38,513 bases of DNA from Chitinophagaceae bacterium (GCA_028288365.1 JAQBNU010000003.1:1-38513), one strand, 5' to 3'; shown: positions 9,801 through 19,404, numbered from the stretch's first letter. Notes: generated by a model from the sequence alone, not told the origin. Program-made: numbers and translations.

Positions 9801-10067
9801 GCAGGTATACACGTACTCGCCTCTGCAGGTGGAGAGCAAAATGCAAAAGAACTGGCAGCGCTGGGACATGGTTTATTTACCTACGTACTGATCAATGCAC
9901 TGAACGGTAAAGCAGACGGATCACCGAAAGATGGTAAAGTGACGGTGTACGAATTAAAATCATACCTCGACGATCAGGTACCCGAACTCAACCAGCAAAA
10001 TAGTGGTAAACCTCAGTATCCATACACGTTTTCTAGGGGGCATGACTTCCCTGTAGTGATGGAATAA
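6843..10067 (+). CDS. Exported WD40-repeat protein with C-terminal caspase (peptidase C14) domain
   Basis: A 1074-residue fusion. A signal peptide (MKTILFFSLLFVIQQLVFAQ) indicates export. Residues 25 to about 650 are WD40 repeats, enough for two seven-bladed propellers (many GHxxxVxxxxFSPDGKxLxTGSxDxxxxxWD units). A linker with GYFNATDGARNAIHFVKG and an Ig-like segment follows. Residues about 820-1074 form a caspase-like domain with His907 in FYYAGHGS and Cys960 in IMDACQSG, so the catalytic dyad is intact. Prokaryotic caspase homologues usually cleave after basic residues, and the propellers probably recognise a partner. Similar fusions are known in Bacteroidota and cyanobacteria, mostly without assigned roles. 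The window does not link it to a defence or toxin system. It is followed after 96 bases by the NodB-fold gene. Confidence 0.92.
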   Translation: MKTILFFSLLFVIQQLVFAQKNGLETVIQKGHNASVKAVALSPDGQYLITGSRDKSAKLWNVASGLELRSYIGHTHTINSVQFSPNGKYLATSSADNTARLWDVLTGKELFSTPVENKYMTDIAFSSDNKLFASAGYDDKVKIWNISSFQLVKEIESNGDQGSGYGVNLAFSADGKWLAIGEDNKTVKVYETANWQLVYTFAPTEGWCGGCGTLVNFSHNSKYLLKLSHNSNVEQYDMQTGKLVQAYGAPFDAVTGLAFDSTDQIILGASDKSLFIWNNNDTTAIHTYAFEEEMTEVIFGKNSAELFIAKSNNTAVALSLATGEKTKTYTGVLNDTDKGGITYDPDNYWDSYIAKYIRLKNNVLISPDGKRLLKGKLGTKVKCWDIATGETVIEYLGHEKAVISYAYTADGKNLITGDGAGKMIYWDAVSGKAIRKFEAHREPLFEVKINPAGTEIATASWDATVSIWDINSGKQLSEIDMKNNSAFSLAYTPDGLYFVTGRFDKSLELWEPDSKTVVRNFIGHSDVVSTILFGNDPKLMLTSSWDGTARIWDITTGMMVKKFKGHTGALHTAIYSFDNKSVLTAGDDRSIRIWDIASGKVIKTLEGHQAEVTSLNLSKDGKLLISASLDGVIKIWNLEKGQEFYEHIHIGNNDWMAKTKEGYFNATDGARNAIHFVKGMNSYGADQFFEEFYRPDLLPTLYKNRGETGALPNIDSKLSSSPPPTIKISSVATENKNEVELYVKIMDNGGGVAELKISQNGKQLSLNEKELTFPTQSGKSTIYTQRVTLIGGHNVFSATALSKGRMESAPVECNVVSNVLEKNSTCYILSIGIDEYKNAKMTLNYAKEDAESFSKAIEEHSGKLFSKVEVHSLYDKEASRQNILQQLDELIAKAQVHDVFIFYYAGHGSMVDNRFFFIPSECTRLYDLDNLSSEALEASVVQQKMKHIKALKQIIIMDACQSGASVELLAMRGAAEEKAIAQLSRSAGIHVLASAGGEQNAKELAALGHGLFTYVLINALNGKADGSPKDGKVTVYELKSYLDDQVPELNQQNSGKPQYPYTFSRGHDFPVVME

Positions 10068-10163
10068 CAGCGAAAGCTAATTTCTCCATACTCGCTCTCA
10101 CACTCTTCGAATTGATCAGTCATCCAAAAAAAATGTATCATAGGGACAACCTATTTAATAACC

Positions 10164-11135
10164 ATGAAAAAAATCAAACCACTCCTTTTTTACATCTTTA
10201 TCATTTCATTCAGTTGTGCAAACGGGTGCATCGCACAAAGCATCAGTAATTACAAAGTCGCATATGGAAGTTTTATGCAACAGGAAAAAACATGCATTGT
10301 TTTACGATCATTCGAAAACAACAAGGTTCTCTCCTATCTGGTGGTTAACCCGAATGACCTGTCAACCAGTATTCATGAGGCAAAGGGAATTGTGATGACA
10401 TCCTCTAACCTGGTTGAGCTAAGAAAAACCTATGCCAACACTCCTTATATCAAAGCTTTGGCAGATGCAGAAACTAATTCTAAAAATCTACAAGATGCAG
10501 GTGTCACACACAGCATACCACACGAAAGAGGCATTAACCTGACGATTGATCTTTGTCCCTCCCATAAAAACCTGGACCGTATTGTATTTACAGATCTGAT
10601 CAATGAATTTAAAAAAATAGAAATACCTGTTCCTATGGCCATCTCCATCAGCGGAAGGTGGATCGAACAACACGATGCTGATTTGGAATGGCTGAAAGGC
10701 CTGATCCGTAAAGGTGATCTCACCGTAGATTGGATCAACCATACCTATAGTCACCCGACCAACAATGCACTGCCTTTGGATAAAAATTTTATGCTGGAGC
10801 ACAGTGTGAACATATCGGATGAAATATTAAAAAATGAAGTGGAGATGCTGACGCATGGTATCACACCCTCTGTGTTTTTCCGTTTCCCGGGATTGGTTTC
10901 TGATCGGTCTATATTTTTAAAAGTCACAGCCTTCGGTATCATACCTGTCGGAAGCGATGCCTGGCTGGCCAAGGGACAACAGCCACACGACGGAAGTTTT
11001 GTATTGATTCATGGAAACGGCAACGAACCATTGGGAGTGATTCGATTCATTCAATTGTTGAAATCAGAAAACATCAACATCAAAGACAAAAAATGGGAAT
11101 TGTATGATTTACGGGGAAGCCTGATTCAACAGTAA
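10164..11135 (+). CDS. Exported polysaccharide deacetylase-like (NodB fold) protein
   Basis: A 323-residue protein with signal peptide (IFIISFSCANGCIAQ). The NodB homology region begins near residue 125: motif 1 TIDLCPS, then a strand ending ISISGRWIE, motif 2 NHTYSHP with the metal-binding HxxxH pair, motif 3 FFRFPGL, and a late IHGNGNE His. In motif 1 the usual second Asp (TxDD, a metal ligand) is Leu, so the enzyme may bind metal through other residues or have altered activity. It could remove acetyl groups from a cell-envelope polysaccharide, but the substrate is not visible. The TAA stop lies inside a repeat motif, and a long hairpin repeat follows. Confidence 0.8.
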   Translation: MKKIKPLLFYIFIISFSCANGCIAQSISNYKVAYGSFMQQEKTCIVLRSFENNKVLSYLVVNPNDLSTSIHEAKGIVMTSSNLVELRKTYANTPYIKALADAETNSKNLQDAGVTHSIPHERGINLTIDLCPSHKNLDRIVFTDLINEFKKIEIPVPMAISISGRWIEQHDADLEWLKGLIRKGDLTVDWINHTYSHPTNNALPLDKNFMLEHSVNISDEILKNEVEMLTHGITPSVFFRFPGLVSDRSIFLKVTAFGIIPVGSDAWLAKGQQPHDGSFVLIHGNGNEPLGVIRFIQLLKSENINIKDKKWELYDLRGSLIQQ

Positions 11136-11148
11136 TCAGTGGACAGTT
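11130..11148 (+). repeat. CAGTAATCAGTGGACAG-type repeat containing a stop codon
   Basis: The sequence CAGTAATCAGTGGACAGTT resembles repeats at 14067, 21909, 22015 and 26379. The stop codon TAA of the NodB-fold gene (11133-11135) lies inside it. Confidence 0.55.
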
Positions 11149-11159
11149 GTATGTATTGC

Positions 11160-11220
11160 AAGAGCGGAGAAACAGAAAGAGAGCGAAGTATATCCGCTCT
11201 CTTTCTGTTTCTCCGCTCTT
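11160..11220. repeat. 26-bp perfect inverted repeat (hairpin), copy 1 of a two-copy family
   Basis: The arms at 11160-11185 and 11195-11220 are perfectly complementary with a 9-base loop AAGTATATC. The arm contains GAAACAGAAAGAGAGCG. A nearly identical hairpin lies at 24529-24586. The two differ at one stem position, compensated on the other arm (G-C here, T-A there). No U-tract follows, so this is not a classical intrinsic terminator, but it would fold strongly in RNA between the convergent genes ending at 11135 and 11301. Confidence 0.85.
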
Positions 11221-11300
11221 GTACTTTAAAGAACACAATAATTCAGTTAAAACAAATTTTACTGACAACAGATCACTCCATTTACAATGACATAAAAAAA

Positions 11301-11537
11301 CTAGTTCAACTCAGGGCCATCCATTTTTTCGTCAACCTCTTTTGCTTCTTCTTTTACTTCTTTCAATTCTTTCTTTAACAGTTCTTCATGAGAAGCTTTC
11401 AAAGCCGCTACATCTTCTTTTGTTTTTGCCAAATCTTCTTTGAGGGCCTTCAACTCTTCTTTCACACTCGCATCAGAGCAAGAAGTGAAACTCAATAAGA
11501 ACAAAGCAAGGAATGCGATACCGATATTCTTTTTCAT
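11301..11537 (-). CDS. Small coiled-coil lipoprotein
   Basis: A 78-residue protein. A signal sequence ends in the lipobox SFTSC, giving a mature lipoprotein beginning CSDASVKEEL. The remainder is one Lys/Glu-rich heptad helix (KEELKALKEDLAKTKEDVAALKASHEELLKK), comparable in plan to Lpp-type or SlyB-like envelope spacers, though I do not recognise a specific family. It is a single gene convergent with the NodB-fold gene and divergent from the thiamine block. Confidence 0.75.
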   Translation of the reverse strand: MKKNIGIAFLALFLLSFTSCSDASVKEELKALKEDLAKTKEDVAALKASHEELLKKELKEVKEEAKEVDEKMDGPELN

Positions 11538-11732
11538 AAATAAAATAGGTTAAATGGGACAAGTTGGATGTTCTAAATATTAAGTTAAAAAATATTTGTT
11601 AAGATCAATCACTTAAAGGCTTTTTTGAGCCTTAAAAATCCATTAAATCTCTATGTAGAAATTCGCATCTCAGTATCTTGAGCAGTCTGAAATCTATATT
11701 TTGTACGGTTACAACTTAAAACCAATCGATTA

Positions 11733-11763
11733 TTTCTTTTTTAATCCAAAACGGTTATATTTG
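11733..11763 (+). promoter_or_regulatory. Promoter of the thiamine operon (Bacteroidota type)
   Basis: TATATTTG at 11756-11763 matches the -7 consensus TAnnTTTG exactly. TTTC at 11733-11736 is a near match to the -33 element at 19-base spacing. Transcription would begin about 11768-11771, right at the first stem of the TPP riboswitch, which supports the assignment. Confidence 0.7.
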
Positions 11764-11768
11764 ATCAT

Positions 11769-11855
11769 ACTTTAGGGGTGTCCCGCAAATATGCGGGACT
11801 GAGAAATACCCTTCGAACCTGATGCAGCTGATACTGCCGTAGGGAAAAGTGGAAC
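11769..11855 (+). promoter_or_regulatory. TPP riboswitch (THI-box)
   Basis: The conserved aptamer parts are present in order: GGGGTG, the variable arm CCCGC/GCGGG, CTGAGA, ACCC, GAACCTGAT, and the closing GTAGGGAA. The outer stem P1 can form between ACTTT (11769-11773) and AAAGT (11846-11850). It precedes thiS by about 100 bases and should repress the thi operon when TPP is abundant. The spacer after it contains GGCC/GGCC and CCCGA/TCGGG hairpins (11856-11867 and 11890-11903) but no U-run, so control by hiding the translation start or by Rho is more likely than an intrinsic terminator. That mechanism is inference. Confidence 0.95.
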
Positions 11856-11956
11856 GGCCTTCCGGCCTTCGTCCTCCTCTCCTTGCCCTCCCGAAACCTC
11901 GGGATGCATCTGTTCCCTCTGAAGTCTTATTCATTTATTAAACTGCATTAGCGGCT

Positions 11957-12160
11957 ATGACTGTATTTGTCAACGATCAGGCTCAAGACTTGCTGCATCA
12001 ATTTACATTGCTGGCACTGCTGTCGCAATTGTCGCTCGGTGAACAAAAAGGAATTGCCGTAGCGGTCAACAATAAAGTCATTCCCAAAAACAACTGGAGC
12101 GCTCACCTCTTGAGCGAACAAGACAAAGTCACCATCATCAGGGCCAGCCAGGGCGGTTGA
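11957..12160 (+). CDS. thiS: Sulfur carrier protein ThiS
   Basis: A ubiquitin-fold sulfur carrier of 67 residues ending in the required Gly-Gly tail (RASQGG). ThiF adenylates this tail, which then becomes a thiocarboxylate that gives sulfur to thiazole synthesis by ThiG. Length and internal motifs (ALLSQL, GIAVAVNNKVIP, DKVTIIRASQGG) are typical. It is the first gene after the TPP riboswitch and 43 bases before thiC. Confidence 0.95.
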   Translation: MTVFVNDQAQDLLHQFTLLALLSQLSLGEQKGIAVAVNNKVIPKNNWSAHLLSEQDKVTIIRASQGG

Positions 12161-12191
12161 TCCTTATTCTATCGAACAGCATTTCATTTAA

Positions 12192-14066
<1,875 letters not shown>

Positions 14067-14069
<3 letters not shown>

Positions 14070-14117
14070 TGATCAGTTAAAACTGATTACAATCTGACTA
14101 CTGACTACTGACCACTA
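14067..14117 (+). repeat. TAGTGATCAGT / CTGACTACTGACCACTA repeat cluster
   Basis: The 51-base spacer between thiC and the next gene consists almost wholly of related units: TAGTGATCAGTT, its inverted partner AACTGATTAC, then CTGACTACTGACTACTGACCACTA. It begins at the thiC stop codon and stops just before the next start. It belongs to the family at 11130, 21909, 22015 and 26379. Confidence 0.6.
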
Positions 14118-14120
14118 TTC

Positions 14121-14780
14121 ATGAAACTAACCGTCTGCTCTGTATCTGAAGTCCTTCCAGACGAACAACAACTCGTCAGTGAATTACTTCATGCAGGCTT
14201 GACCTGTTTCCACTTGAGAAAACCAACGTTTTCAAAAGAAGAAATGAAAAGATGGTTAGAGCAGTTGCCGGCAGAAGAACAGAAGCAAATCATCCTGCAT
14301 TCTCACTGGTCATTGGCTGATGAGTTCGAGTTGAAAGGATTGCATTTCGGTGCTTCTGTTTTAAAAGACATGCGAACGGAAGAACAGCAGGACTGGTGGT
14401 TGTATGCAAAAAAGAAAGGACTAACCATCAGTTCGTCTGTACACGATCAGGAAGAAATCCATCGACTGCCTTTGGGTGTAGATGAAGTCTGGCTAAGTCC
14501 AATTTATGAAAGCATTTCGAAAGCCGGTTACCAAGCCGCTTTCACCGCTTCACAATTTGATACCTGGACAAAAAACATACAGCAGCAAAAACAAGCAAAA
14601 GTTTTTGCCTTAGGCGGAGTAAAAGCCGAACATTTAAACGAATTGAAGCAACGAGGATTTTACGGAGCAGTTGCATTAGGAACAGTTTGGAAAGACATAC
14701 AAGGATTGAAAGACAAAGAGATTCTAAAACAACGCATTGAACAATTGATTGCATTGTGCCAAACGAACATTACATCTTAA
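14121..14780 (+). CDS. tenI: ThiE/TenI-family protein, probably TenI-like thiazole tautomerase
   Basis: A TIM-barrel protein of the thiamine phosphate synthase superfamily, 219 residues. It keeps the barrel outline (CFHLRKP, ILHSHWSLADEF, GLHFGAS, ISSSVHD, VWLSPIYES, FALGGVKAEHL). It lacks the synthase signature seen in the second copy at 15501 (IINDHVHIA and [12 protein letters not shown]). His108 in SSSVHD sits where TenI has its catalytic His. The better reading is a tautomerase that aromatises the thiazole carboxylate product of ThiG, rather than a coupling enzyme. A degenerate ThiE cannot be excluded. It overlaps thiD by 25 bases. Confidence 0.75.
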   Translation: MKLTVCSVSEVLPDEQQLVSELLHAGLTCFHLRKPTFSKEEMKRWLEQLPAEEQKQIILHSHWSLADEFELKGLHFGASVLKDMRTEEQQDWWLYAKKKGLTISSSVHDQEEIHRLPLGVDEVWLSPIYESISKAGYQAAFTASQFDTWTKNIQQQKQAKVFALGGVKAEHLNELKQRGFYGAVALGTVWKDIQGLKDKEILKQRIEQLIALCQTNITS

Positions 14781-15508
14781 GCATTGCCGGATTCGATCCT
14801 TGCGGAGGCTCAGGAATCCTGGCCGACATCAAGACCATCGAAGCGCATAAAGCCTTGGGCTTGGGTGTATGCACGTCCATCACGTATCAAAATGATGTAG
14901 CGTTTAAAGGATTAAGTTGGTTGCCGGAAGATGAAGTGATCAAACAAATCGAAGCATTGACCGATCGGTTTGACATTCGTTTTGTAAAAATCGGTTTGAT
15001 TAAAAGTTATGAAGAATTACAGGCACTTCTCTCCTACTTGCGACGCGTATTGCCTCAGGATGCGTTTATTCTCTGGGATCCTATTCTGAAAGCCTCTGCA
15101 GGCTTCAAGTTTCACTCATCACCAGATGCCAGACTATTAATTTCTATCGCTGATCAATTGGATCTAATCACGCCCAATGTCCTCGAGATGAAAAAACTGA
15201 TGCCAGAAGAAACAGATCTACGCGAAGCAGCAAAAAAATTAAGCGTTCATTGCAAGATCCTTTTAAAAGGAGGACATCTTGATACACTACACAGCAACGA
15301 TTATTTATTTCAAGACGGAAAAGAATTGATCTATACGGGCCATCGATTACAGGCAGAAAAAAGAGGAACAGGCTGTGTGTTGTCTTCCGCTATTCTGGCT
15401 CAGTTATCCCTAGGTTTGACGCTGGAAACAGCTGTAGCCAAAGCCAAACAATACATCGAAAAATATTTACTGAGCAGCACATCAAAGTTAGGGTTACACC
15501 ATGTCTAA
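14756..15508 (+). CDS. thiD: Hydroxymethylpyrimidine/phosphomethylpyrimidine kinase ThiD
   Basis: A ribokinase-family enzyme that phosphorylates HMP and then HMP-P to HMP-PP. Motifs: SIAGFDPCGGSGILADIKT near the N-terminus, DPILKASAG mid-protein, LITPN, and the anion-hole segment KRGTGCVLSSAI with the catalytic Cys. The 250-residue length is normal. The start overlaps the preceding gene by 25 bases and the end overlaps thiE by 8 bases, indicating translational coupling. Confidence 0.95.
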   Translation: MPNEHYILSIAGFDPCGGSGILADIKTIEAHKALGLGVCTSITYQNDVAFKGLSWLPEDEVIKQIEALTDRFDIRFVKIGLIKSYEELQALLSYLRRVLPQDAFILWDPILKASAGFKFHSSPDARLLISIADQLDLITPNVLEMKKLMPEETDLREAAKKLSVHCKILLKGGHLDTLHSNDYLFQDGKELIYTGHRLQAEKRGTGCVLSSAILAQLSLGLTLETAVAKAKQYIEKYLLSSTSKLGLHHV

Positions 15509-16163
15509 ACACATCCATACCTTACAGTACATTACACACGGTTCTCCGGCCGAACAAATTAAACAAACGAGAGAAGCCTGTGAAGCCGGCGTTCACTGGA
15601 TTCAGCTGCGTCTTAAAAATGAAAACGATATTGTATTGCTACACACCGCGCTCGAAGCCAAATACATTTGTCAGCAATACCATGCCCTCTTAATCATCAA
15701 CGATCACGTGCACATCGCGCTGGCAGTAAATGCGGACGGCGTGCACCTGGGCAAAGAAGACAGCTCACCTGCCGATGCTAAAATATTATTGGGGCCTTCA
15801 AAAATTGTAGGCGGTACAGCGAATACACTAGAAGACATTGAACAATTGGCGCAGGCCAATGTAGACTATATCGGTCTGGGTCCTTATCGATTCACGAAGA
15901 CCAAAGACAAATTAAGCCCGGTGCTGGGGGTAGAAGGTTATGTGAACATTCTCCTTTCCATGAAACAAAAAAACATAGCCATTCCTGTCATCGCCATTGG
16001 CGGTATACAGAGTGAAGATGTGGAAGATCTCATGCAGGCTGGCCTTCACGGTGTGGCCGTTTCTTCTGCCATCACCCATTCCATGAACAAACAGGATGCG
16101 GTGCAATCTTTCTATTCATCCTTAAAAACAAAAGAAGATGGAACCCTTAATCATAGCAGGTAA
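15501..16163 (+). CDS. thiE: Thiamine phosphate synthase ThiE
   Basis: Joins HMP-PP and thiazole phosphate to give thiamine phosphate. Unlike the first ThiE-like gene in this operon it has the full set of synthase motifs: [30 protein letters not shown] for substrate and Mg binding, [21 protein letters not shown] for pyrophosphate, and VIAIGGI. It has 220 residues and overlaps both thiD (8 bases) and thiG (26 bases). Confidence 0.95.
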   Translation: MSKHIHTLQYITHGSPAEQIKQTREACEAGVHWIQLRLKNENDIVLLHTALEAKYICQQYHALLIINDHVHIALAVNADGVHLGKEDSSPADAKILLGPSKIVGGTANTLEDIEQLAQANVDYIGLGPYRFTKTKDKLSPVLGVEGYVNILLSMKQKNIAIPVIAIGGIQSEDVEDLMQAGLHGVAVSSAITHSMNKQDAVQSFYSSLKTKEDGTLNHSR

Positions 16164-16911
16164 AACCTTTCAGTCGCGCTTGTTTACAGGCACTGGAAAA
16201 TTCAGTTCATCCGAACTCATGCGCGATGCGTTGCTGGCTTCCGGTTCTGAACTGGTCACTGTAGCTTTAAAAAGAATAGACATACAAAATCAGGAAGACG
16301 ATATTCTTCAACACCTGAATCATGCGCAGTTTAACTTACTGCCCAATACATCCGGTGTACGTACAGCGAAAGAAGCGGTATTCGCCGCTCAGCTCGCACG
16401 CGAAGCATTGGAAACAAATTGGTTGAAACTGGAAATACATCCTGATCCTAAATACTTGTTGCCCGATCCCATCGAAACCTTAAAGGCTGCAGAGGAATTA
16501 GTAAAACTAGGATTCATCGTACTTCCATACATCAATGCCGATCCTGTATTGTGCAAGCGTCTGGAAGAAGTAGGTACAGCTGCGGTCATGCCTTTGGGTT
16601 CACCGATTGGAACAAACAACGGATTGCAAACCCGTGAAATGCTGCGCATCATCATCGAGCAAAGCAAAGTACCTGTCATCGTAGATGCCGGTATCGGCGC
16701 TCCTTCACATGCAGCCGAAGCTTTGGAGTTAGGTGCCGATGCGGTTTTGGTAAACACGGCCATCGCCGTATCCAATCATCCTGTAAATATGGGGATTGCT
16801 TTCAAACTCGCTGTAGAAGCTGGACGCATGGCTTACGAAGCAAAACTGGGCAAAAAGTTGGTACATGCAGAAGCAAGCAGTCCGTTTACTTCTTTTCTGG
16901 ATGAATTATAA
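16138..16911 (+). CDS. thiG: Thiazole synthase ThiG
   Basis: Builds the thiazole ring from deoxyxylulose phosphate, dehydroglycine (from ThiH) and ThiS thiocarboxylate. Motifs: [101 protein letters not shown]. The 257-residue length is typical. It overlaps thiE by 26 bases, with thiH 8 bases later. Confidence 0.97.
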   Translation: MEPLIIAGKTFQSRLFTGTGKFSSSELMRDALLASGSELVTVALKRIDIQNQEDDILQHLNHAQFNLLPNTSGVRTAKEAVFAAQLAREALETNWLKLEIHPDPKYLLPDPIETLKAAEELVKLGFIVLPYINADPVLCKRLEEVGTAAVMPLGSPIGTNNGLQTREMLRIIIEQSKVPVIVDAGIGAPSHAAEALELGADAVLVNTAIAVSNHPVNMGIAFKLAVEAGRMAYEAKLGKKLVHAEASSPFTSFLDEL

Positions 16912-16919
16912 TCATTGAC

Positions 16920-18050
16920 ATGTCAAACTATTCTTCACAACGTATAGCATCCTTTCAGCAACTCTTCGATCAATATTCCTGGGAAGAAGTGAAGCAAAGC
17001 ATCTATGCCAAAACAGCACAGGATGTTCGTCAGGCATTGGATAAAAATAAACGTTCGCTGGAAGATTTCAAAGCACTGATCTCTCCTGCTGCCATGTCTT
17101 TCCTGGAAGAGATGGCGAAGTTGAGTCATGAGTCCACATTGAAGCGCTTTGGCCATACGATGCAAATGTACATTCCTTTGTACTTGTCTAACGAGTGCCA
17201 GAACATCTGTACCTACTGTGGTTTCAGCCTGGACAATCCCATGCGTAGGATCACCTTGACAGAAACACAAATACTCAAGGAAGTGGAAGTGATCAAGTCA
17301 CACGGTTACGATCATGTGTTGTTAGTCACCGGTGAAGCAAATAAAACCGTGGGCATGGATTATTTCAAAAAAATTCTTCCCTTGCTTCGTCCTCATTTCG
17401 CACAGCTTTCCATGGAAGTGCAACCGCTCGATCAGGAAGAGTATGAAGAATTGATTCCACTTGGATTGCACAGTGTGTTGGTTTACCAGGAAAGCTACCA
17501 CGAAGAAAAATACAAGTTCCATCATCCCAAAGGCAAAAAATCTAATTTCAACTACCGCCTGGAAACACCTGACAGACTGGGGAAAGCGGGCATTCACAAA
17601 ATGGGTTTGGGCGTGTTGATCGGTTTAGAAGATTGGAGAACGGATAGTTTCTTCAATGCCTTGCACTTGGATTATTTGGAAAAGACGTATTGGAAAACAA
17701 AATATTCTGTTTCCTTCCCTCGCCTGCGCCCGCATGCAGGAAACATAGAACCGAAAGTAGACATGAGCGACCGTGAGTTGGTGCAATTGATTTGTGCCTA
17801 TCGCTTATTCGATGAAGAAGTCGAACTGTCCATGTCAACCAGAGAAAATATCAAGTTCAGAGACCACGTCATCAAATTAGGTATTACCTCTCTAAGTGCA
17901 GGATCCAAGACCGATCCGGGAGGTTATGCCTCTGAAGAACAAGCACTCGAACAATTTGAAATTTCAGACGAACGCTCTCCTGCCGCCGTAGCAAGCATGC
18001 TGAAAAGCAAAGGATACGAAGTCGTTTGGAAAGATTGGGAAAGCTGGTAA
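16920..18050 (+). CDS. thiH: 2-iminoacetate synthase ThiH (radical SAM)
   Basis: Cleaves tyrosine with SAM to give dehydroglycine for ThiG. The radical SAM cluster motif CxxxCxxC is at Cys93, Cys97 and Cys100 (CQNICTYC). The C-terminal BATS-type region includes SVSFPRLRPHAG and STRENIKFRDH. It has 376 residues. Use of ThiH rather than the glycine oxidase ThiO fits an anaerobic-type thiazole route, and no thiO is in the block. Its TAA stop overlaps the first base of a 28-bp hairpin. Confidence 0.97.
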   Translation: MSNYSSQRIASFQQLFDQYSWEEVKQSIYAKTAQDVRQALDKNKRSLEDFKALISPAAMSFLEEMAKLSHESTLKRFGHTMQMYIPLYLSNECQNICTYCGFSLDNPMRRITLTETQILKEVEVIKSHGYDHVLLVTGEANKTVGMDYFKKILPLLRPHFAQLSMEVQPLDQEEYEELIPLGLHSVLVYQESYHEEKYKFHHPKGKKSNFNYRLETPDRLGKAGIHKMGLGVLIGLEDWRTDSFFNALHLDYLEKTYWKTKYSVSFPRLRPHAGNIEPKVDMSDRELVQLICAYRLFDEEVELSMSTRENIKFRDHVIKLGITSLSAGSKTDPGGYASEEQALEQFEISDERSPAAVASMLKSKGYEVVWKDWESW

Positions 18051-18117
18051 GGGACGAGAGAGCAGGTACGAGGTACGAGAATGATTTGCCGTGCCTCGTA
18101 CCTGCTCTCTCGTCCCT
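18050..18117. repeat. 28-bp near-perfect inverted repeat between thiH and thiF
   Basis: The arms at 18050-18077 and 18090-18117 pair at 27 of 28 positions, the exception being a possible G-U pair in plus-strand RNA. The loop is 12 bases. The arm contains a tandem GGTACGA unit. It starts on the last base of the thiH stop and ends just before thiF. No U-tract follows, so it may stabilise or partly attenuate the operon transcript. Confidence 0.85.
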
Positions 18118-18154
18118 CCTCATGGAACTTCTTCATACTAAAAATACAATTACC

Positions 18155-19279
18155 ATGGCCCTTCCGTTATCCAAAGAAGAACTCGCCCGTTACAGCCGTC
18201 ATATCTCTTTATCTGAAATCGGATTAGCCGGACAGGAAAAACTGAAACAAGCTTCGGTATTGGTGATCGGTGCAGGAGGTTTAGGGTGCCCTGCTCTGCA
18301 ATACCTTGCTGCGGCTGGCGTAGGACGTATCGGCATCATTGATTTTGATAAAGTAGATGCGTCTAACTTACAGCGCCAAATTTTGTATACGACAGAAGAC
18401 ATTGGACAATACAAAGCAACAGCTGCCGCTAAACGCCTTTCTGCAAACAATCCATTTGTCACGTTTTATACGTACACCGAACAACTCACCAAAGAAAACG
18501 TCTTCACTATTTTCGATACCTACGACATCATCGTCGATGGATCTGATAATTTTTCTACACGCTATCTGGTCAACGATGCTTGTGTCATTTTAAATAAAAC
18601 ATTGGTATTCGGTTCAATTTTTAAATTTGACGGACAAGTCGCTGTATTCAATCGTACCGATGCTCAAGGGAAAAAAGGACCGACTTACCGCTGCCTTTAT
18701 CCGGAGCCACCTGCAGAGGGTGAAATGCCTTCCTGCAGTGAGATCGGTGTGTTGGGTGTATTACCTGGTATCATCGGTACCTTGCAGGCCAATGAGGTGT
18801 TGAAACTGATTCTTAATATAGGAAATCCATTATCCGGAAAATTATTTACACTGGATGCTTTAACGATGCAAACCACTTTGTTTGAAGTAGAAGTCAATCC
18901 TGAAAATCATAACATACAATCCTTAGGCGATTACGATTTTTCTTGCGAAACACCTGCATTGGAAGTAGTCATCACAGTGCGTGAATTAAAAACGTTATTG
19001 GATCAACAAACGGAATTGTTACTACTTGATGTGAGGGAACAATTTGAATACGACATTTGTCACATCGAAGGATCGTTGCTGCTTCCCATGAATACTGTTT
19101 CGCAACACCTTAATGATCTTCCCCAAAATAAAAGCATAGTTGTTATATGTCATCATGGTATACGCAGTGCATCGGTAGTCAATTACCTAAAGTCCAATGG
19201 TTTTTTAAACATCAGTAATTTGACGGGTGGTATACATGCATGGGCTACAGAAGTGGATGAGGAGATGGAAGTCTATTAA
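18155..19279 (+). CDS. thiF: ThiF/MoeB-type adenylyltransferase with C-terminal rhodanese domain
   Basis: An E1-like enzyme that adenylates the ThiS C-terminus. The C-terminal rhodanese domain probably supplies sulfur. Features: RYSRHISL, nucleotide-binding GAGGLGCPALQYLAAAGVG, DFDKVDASNLQRQ, the cross-over region PSCSEIGVLGVLPG with a likely catalytic Cys, and a rhodanese domain with active-site loop VICHHGIRS. The first Cys of the usual CxxC zinc pair is replaced (GPTYRCLYP), so the zinc site may be changed. The frame is open back to 18026, but that would run through thiH and the hairpin. ATG 18155 (MALPLSKEEL) is the natural start, with 18122 as an alternative. It is the last gene of the thi block. 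Confidence 0.92.
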   Translation: MALPLSKEELARYSRHISLSEIGLAGQEKLKQASVLVIGAGGLGCPALQYLAAAGVGRIGIIDFDKVDASNLQRQILYTTEDIGQYKATAAAKRLSANNPFVTFYTYTEQLTKENVFTIFDTYDIIVDGSDNFSTRYLVNDACVILNKTLVFGSIFKFDGQVAVFNRTDAQGKKGPTYRCLYPEPPAEGEMPSCSEIGVLGVLPGIIGTLQANEVLKLILNIGNPLSGKLFTLDALTMQTTLFEVEVNPENHNIQSLGDYDFSCETPALEVVITVRELKTLLDQQTELLLLDVREQFEYDICHIEGSLLLPMNTVSQHLNDLPQNKSIVVICHHGIRSASVVNYLKSNGFLNISNLTGGIHAWATEVDEEMEVY

Positions 19280-19404
19280 TTGTTAGTTGCGCGCTCTAAT
19301 GTACTGCATCATTTTTACTAAATTAGGGCAATAGGCTATCGGCCTTGCATTCAACTCCTTAGGAAAAGCAATCATTAATTCCAATTATTTACAATTCTTA
19401 ATGG

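Noticed and set aside
6843-11135. Caspase-centred defence system
   Set aside because: The protein carries a signal peptide, and the neighbours are a lipoprotein and a NodB-fold protein. There is no sensor, effector or nuclease partner to support a defence role.
11139-11378. 79-codon ORF through the first hairpin repeat
   Set aside because: Encoded by the inverted repeat and by the antisense of the small lipoprotein gene.
18026-18154. Longer N-terminus for the ThiF protein
   Set aside because: This part would be encoded by the thiH end and the hairpin repeat; the family N-terminus begins at ATG 18155.
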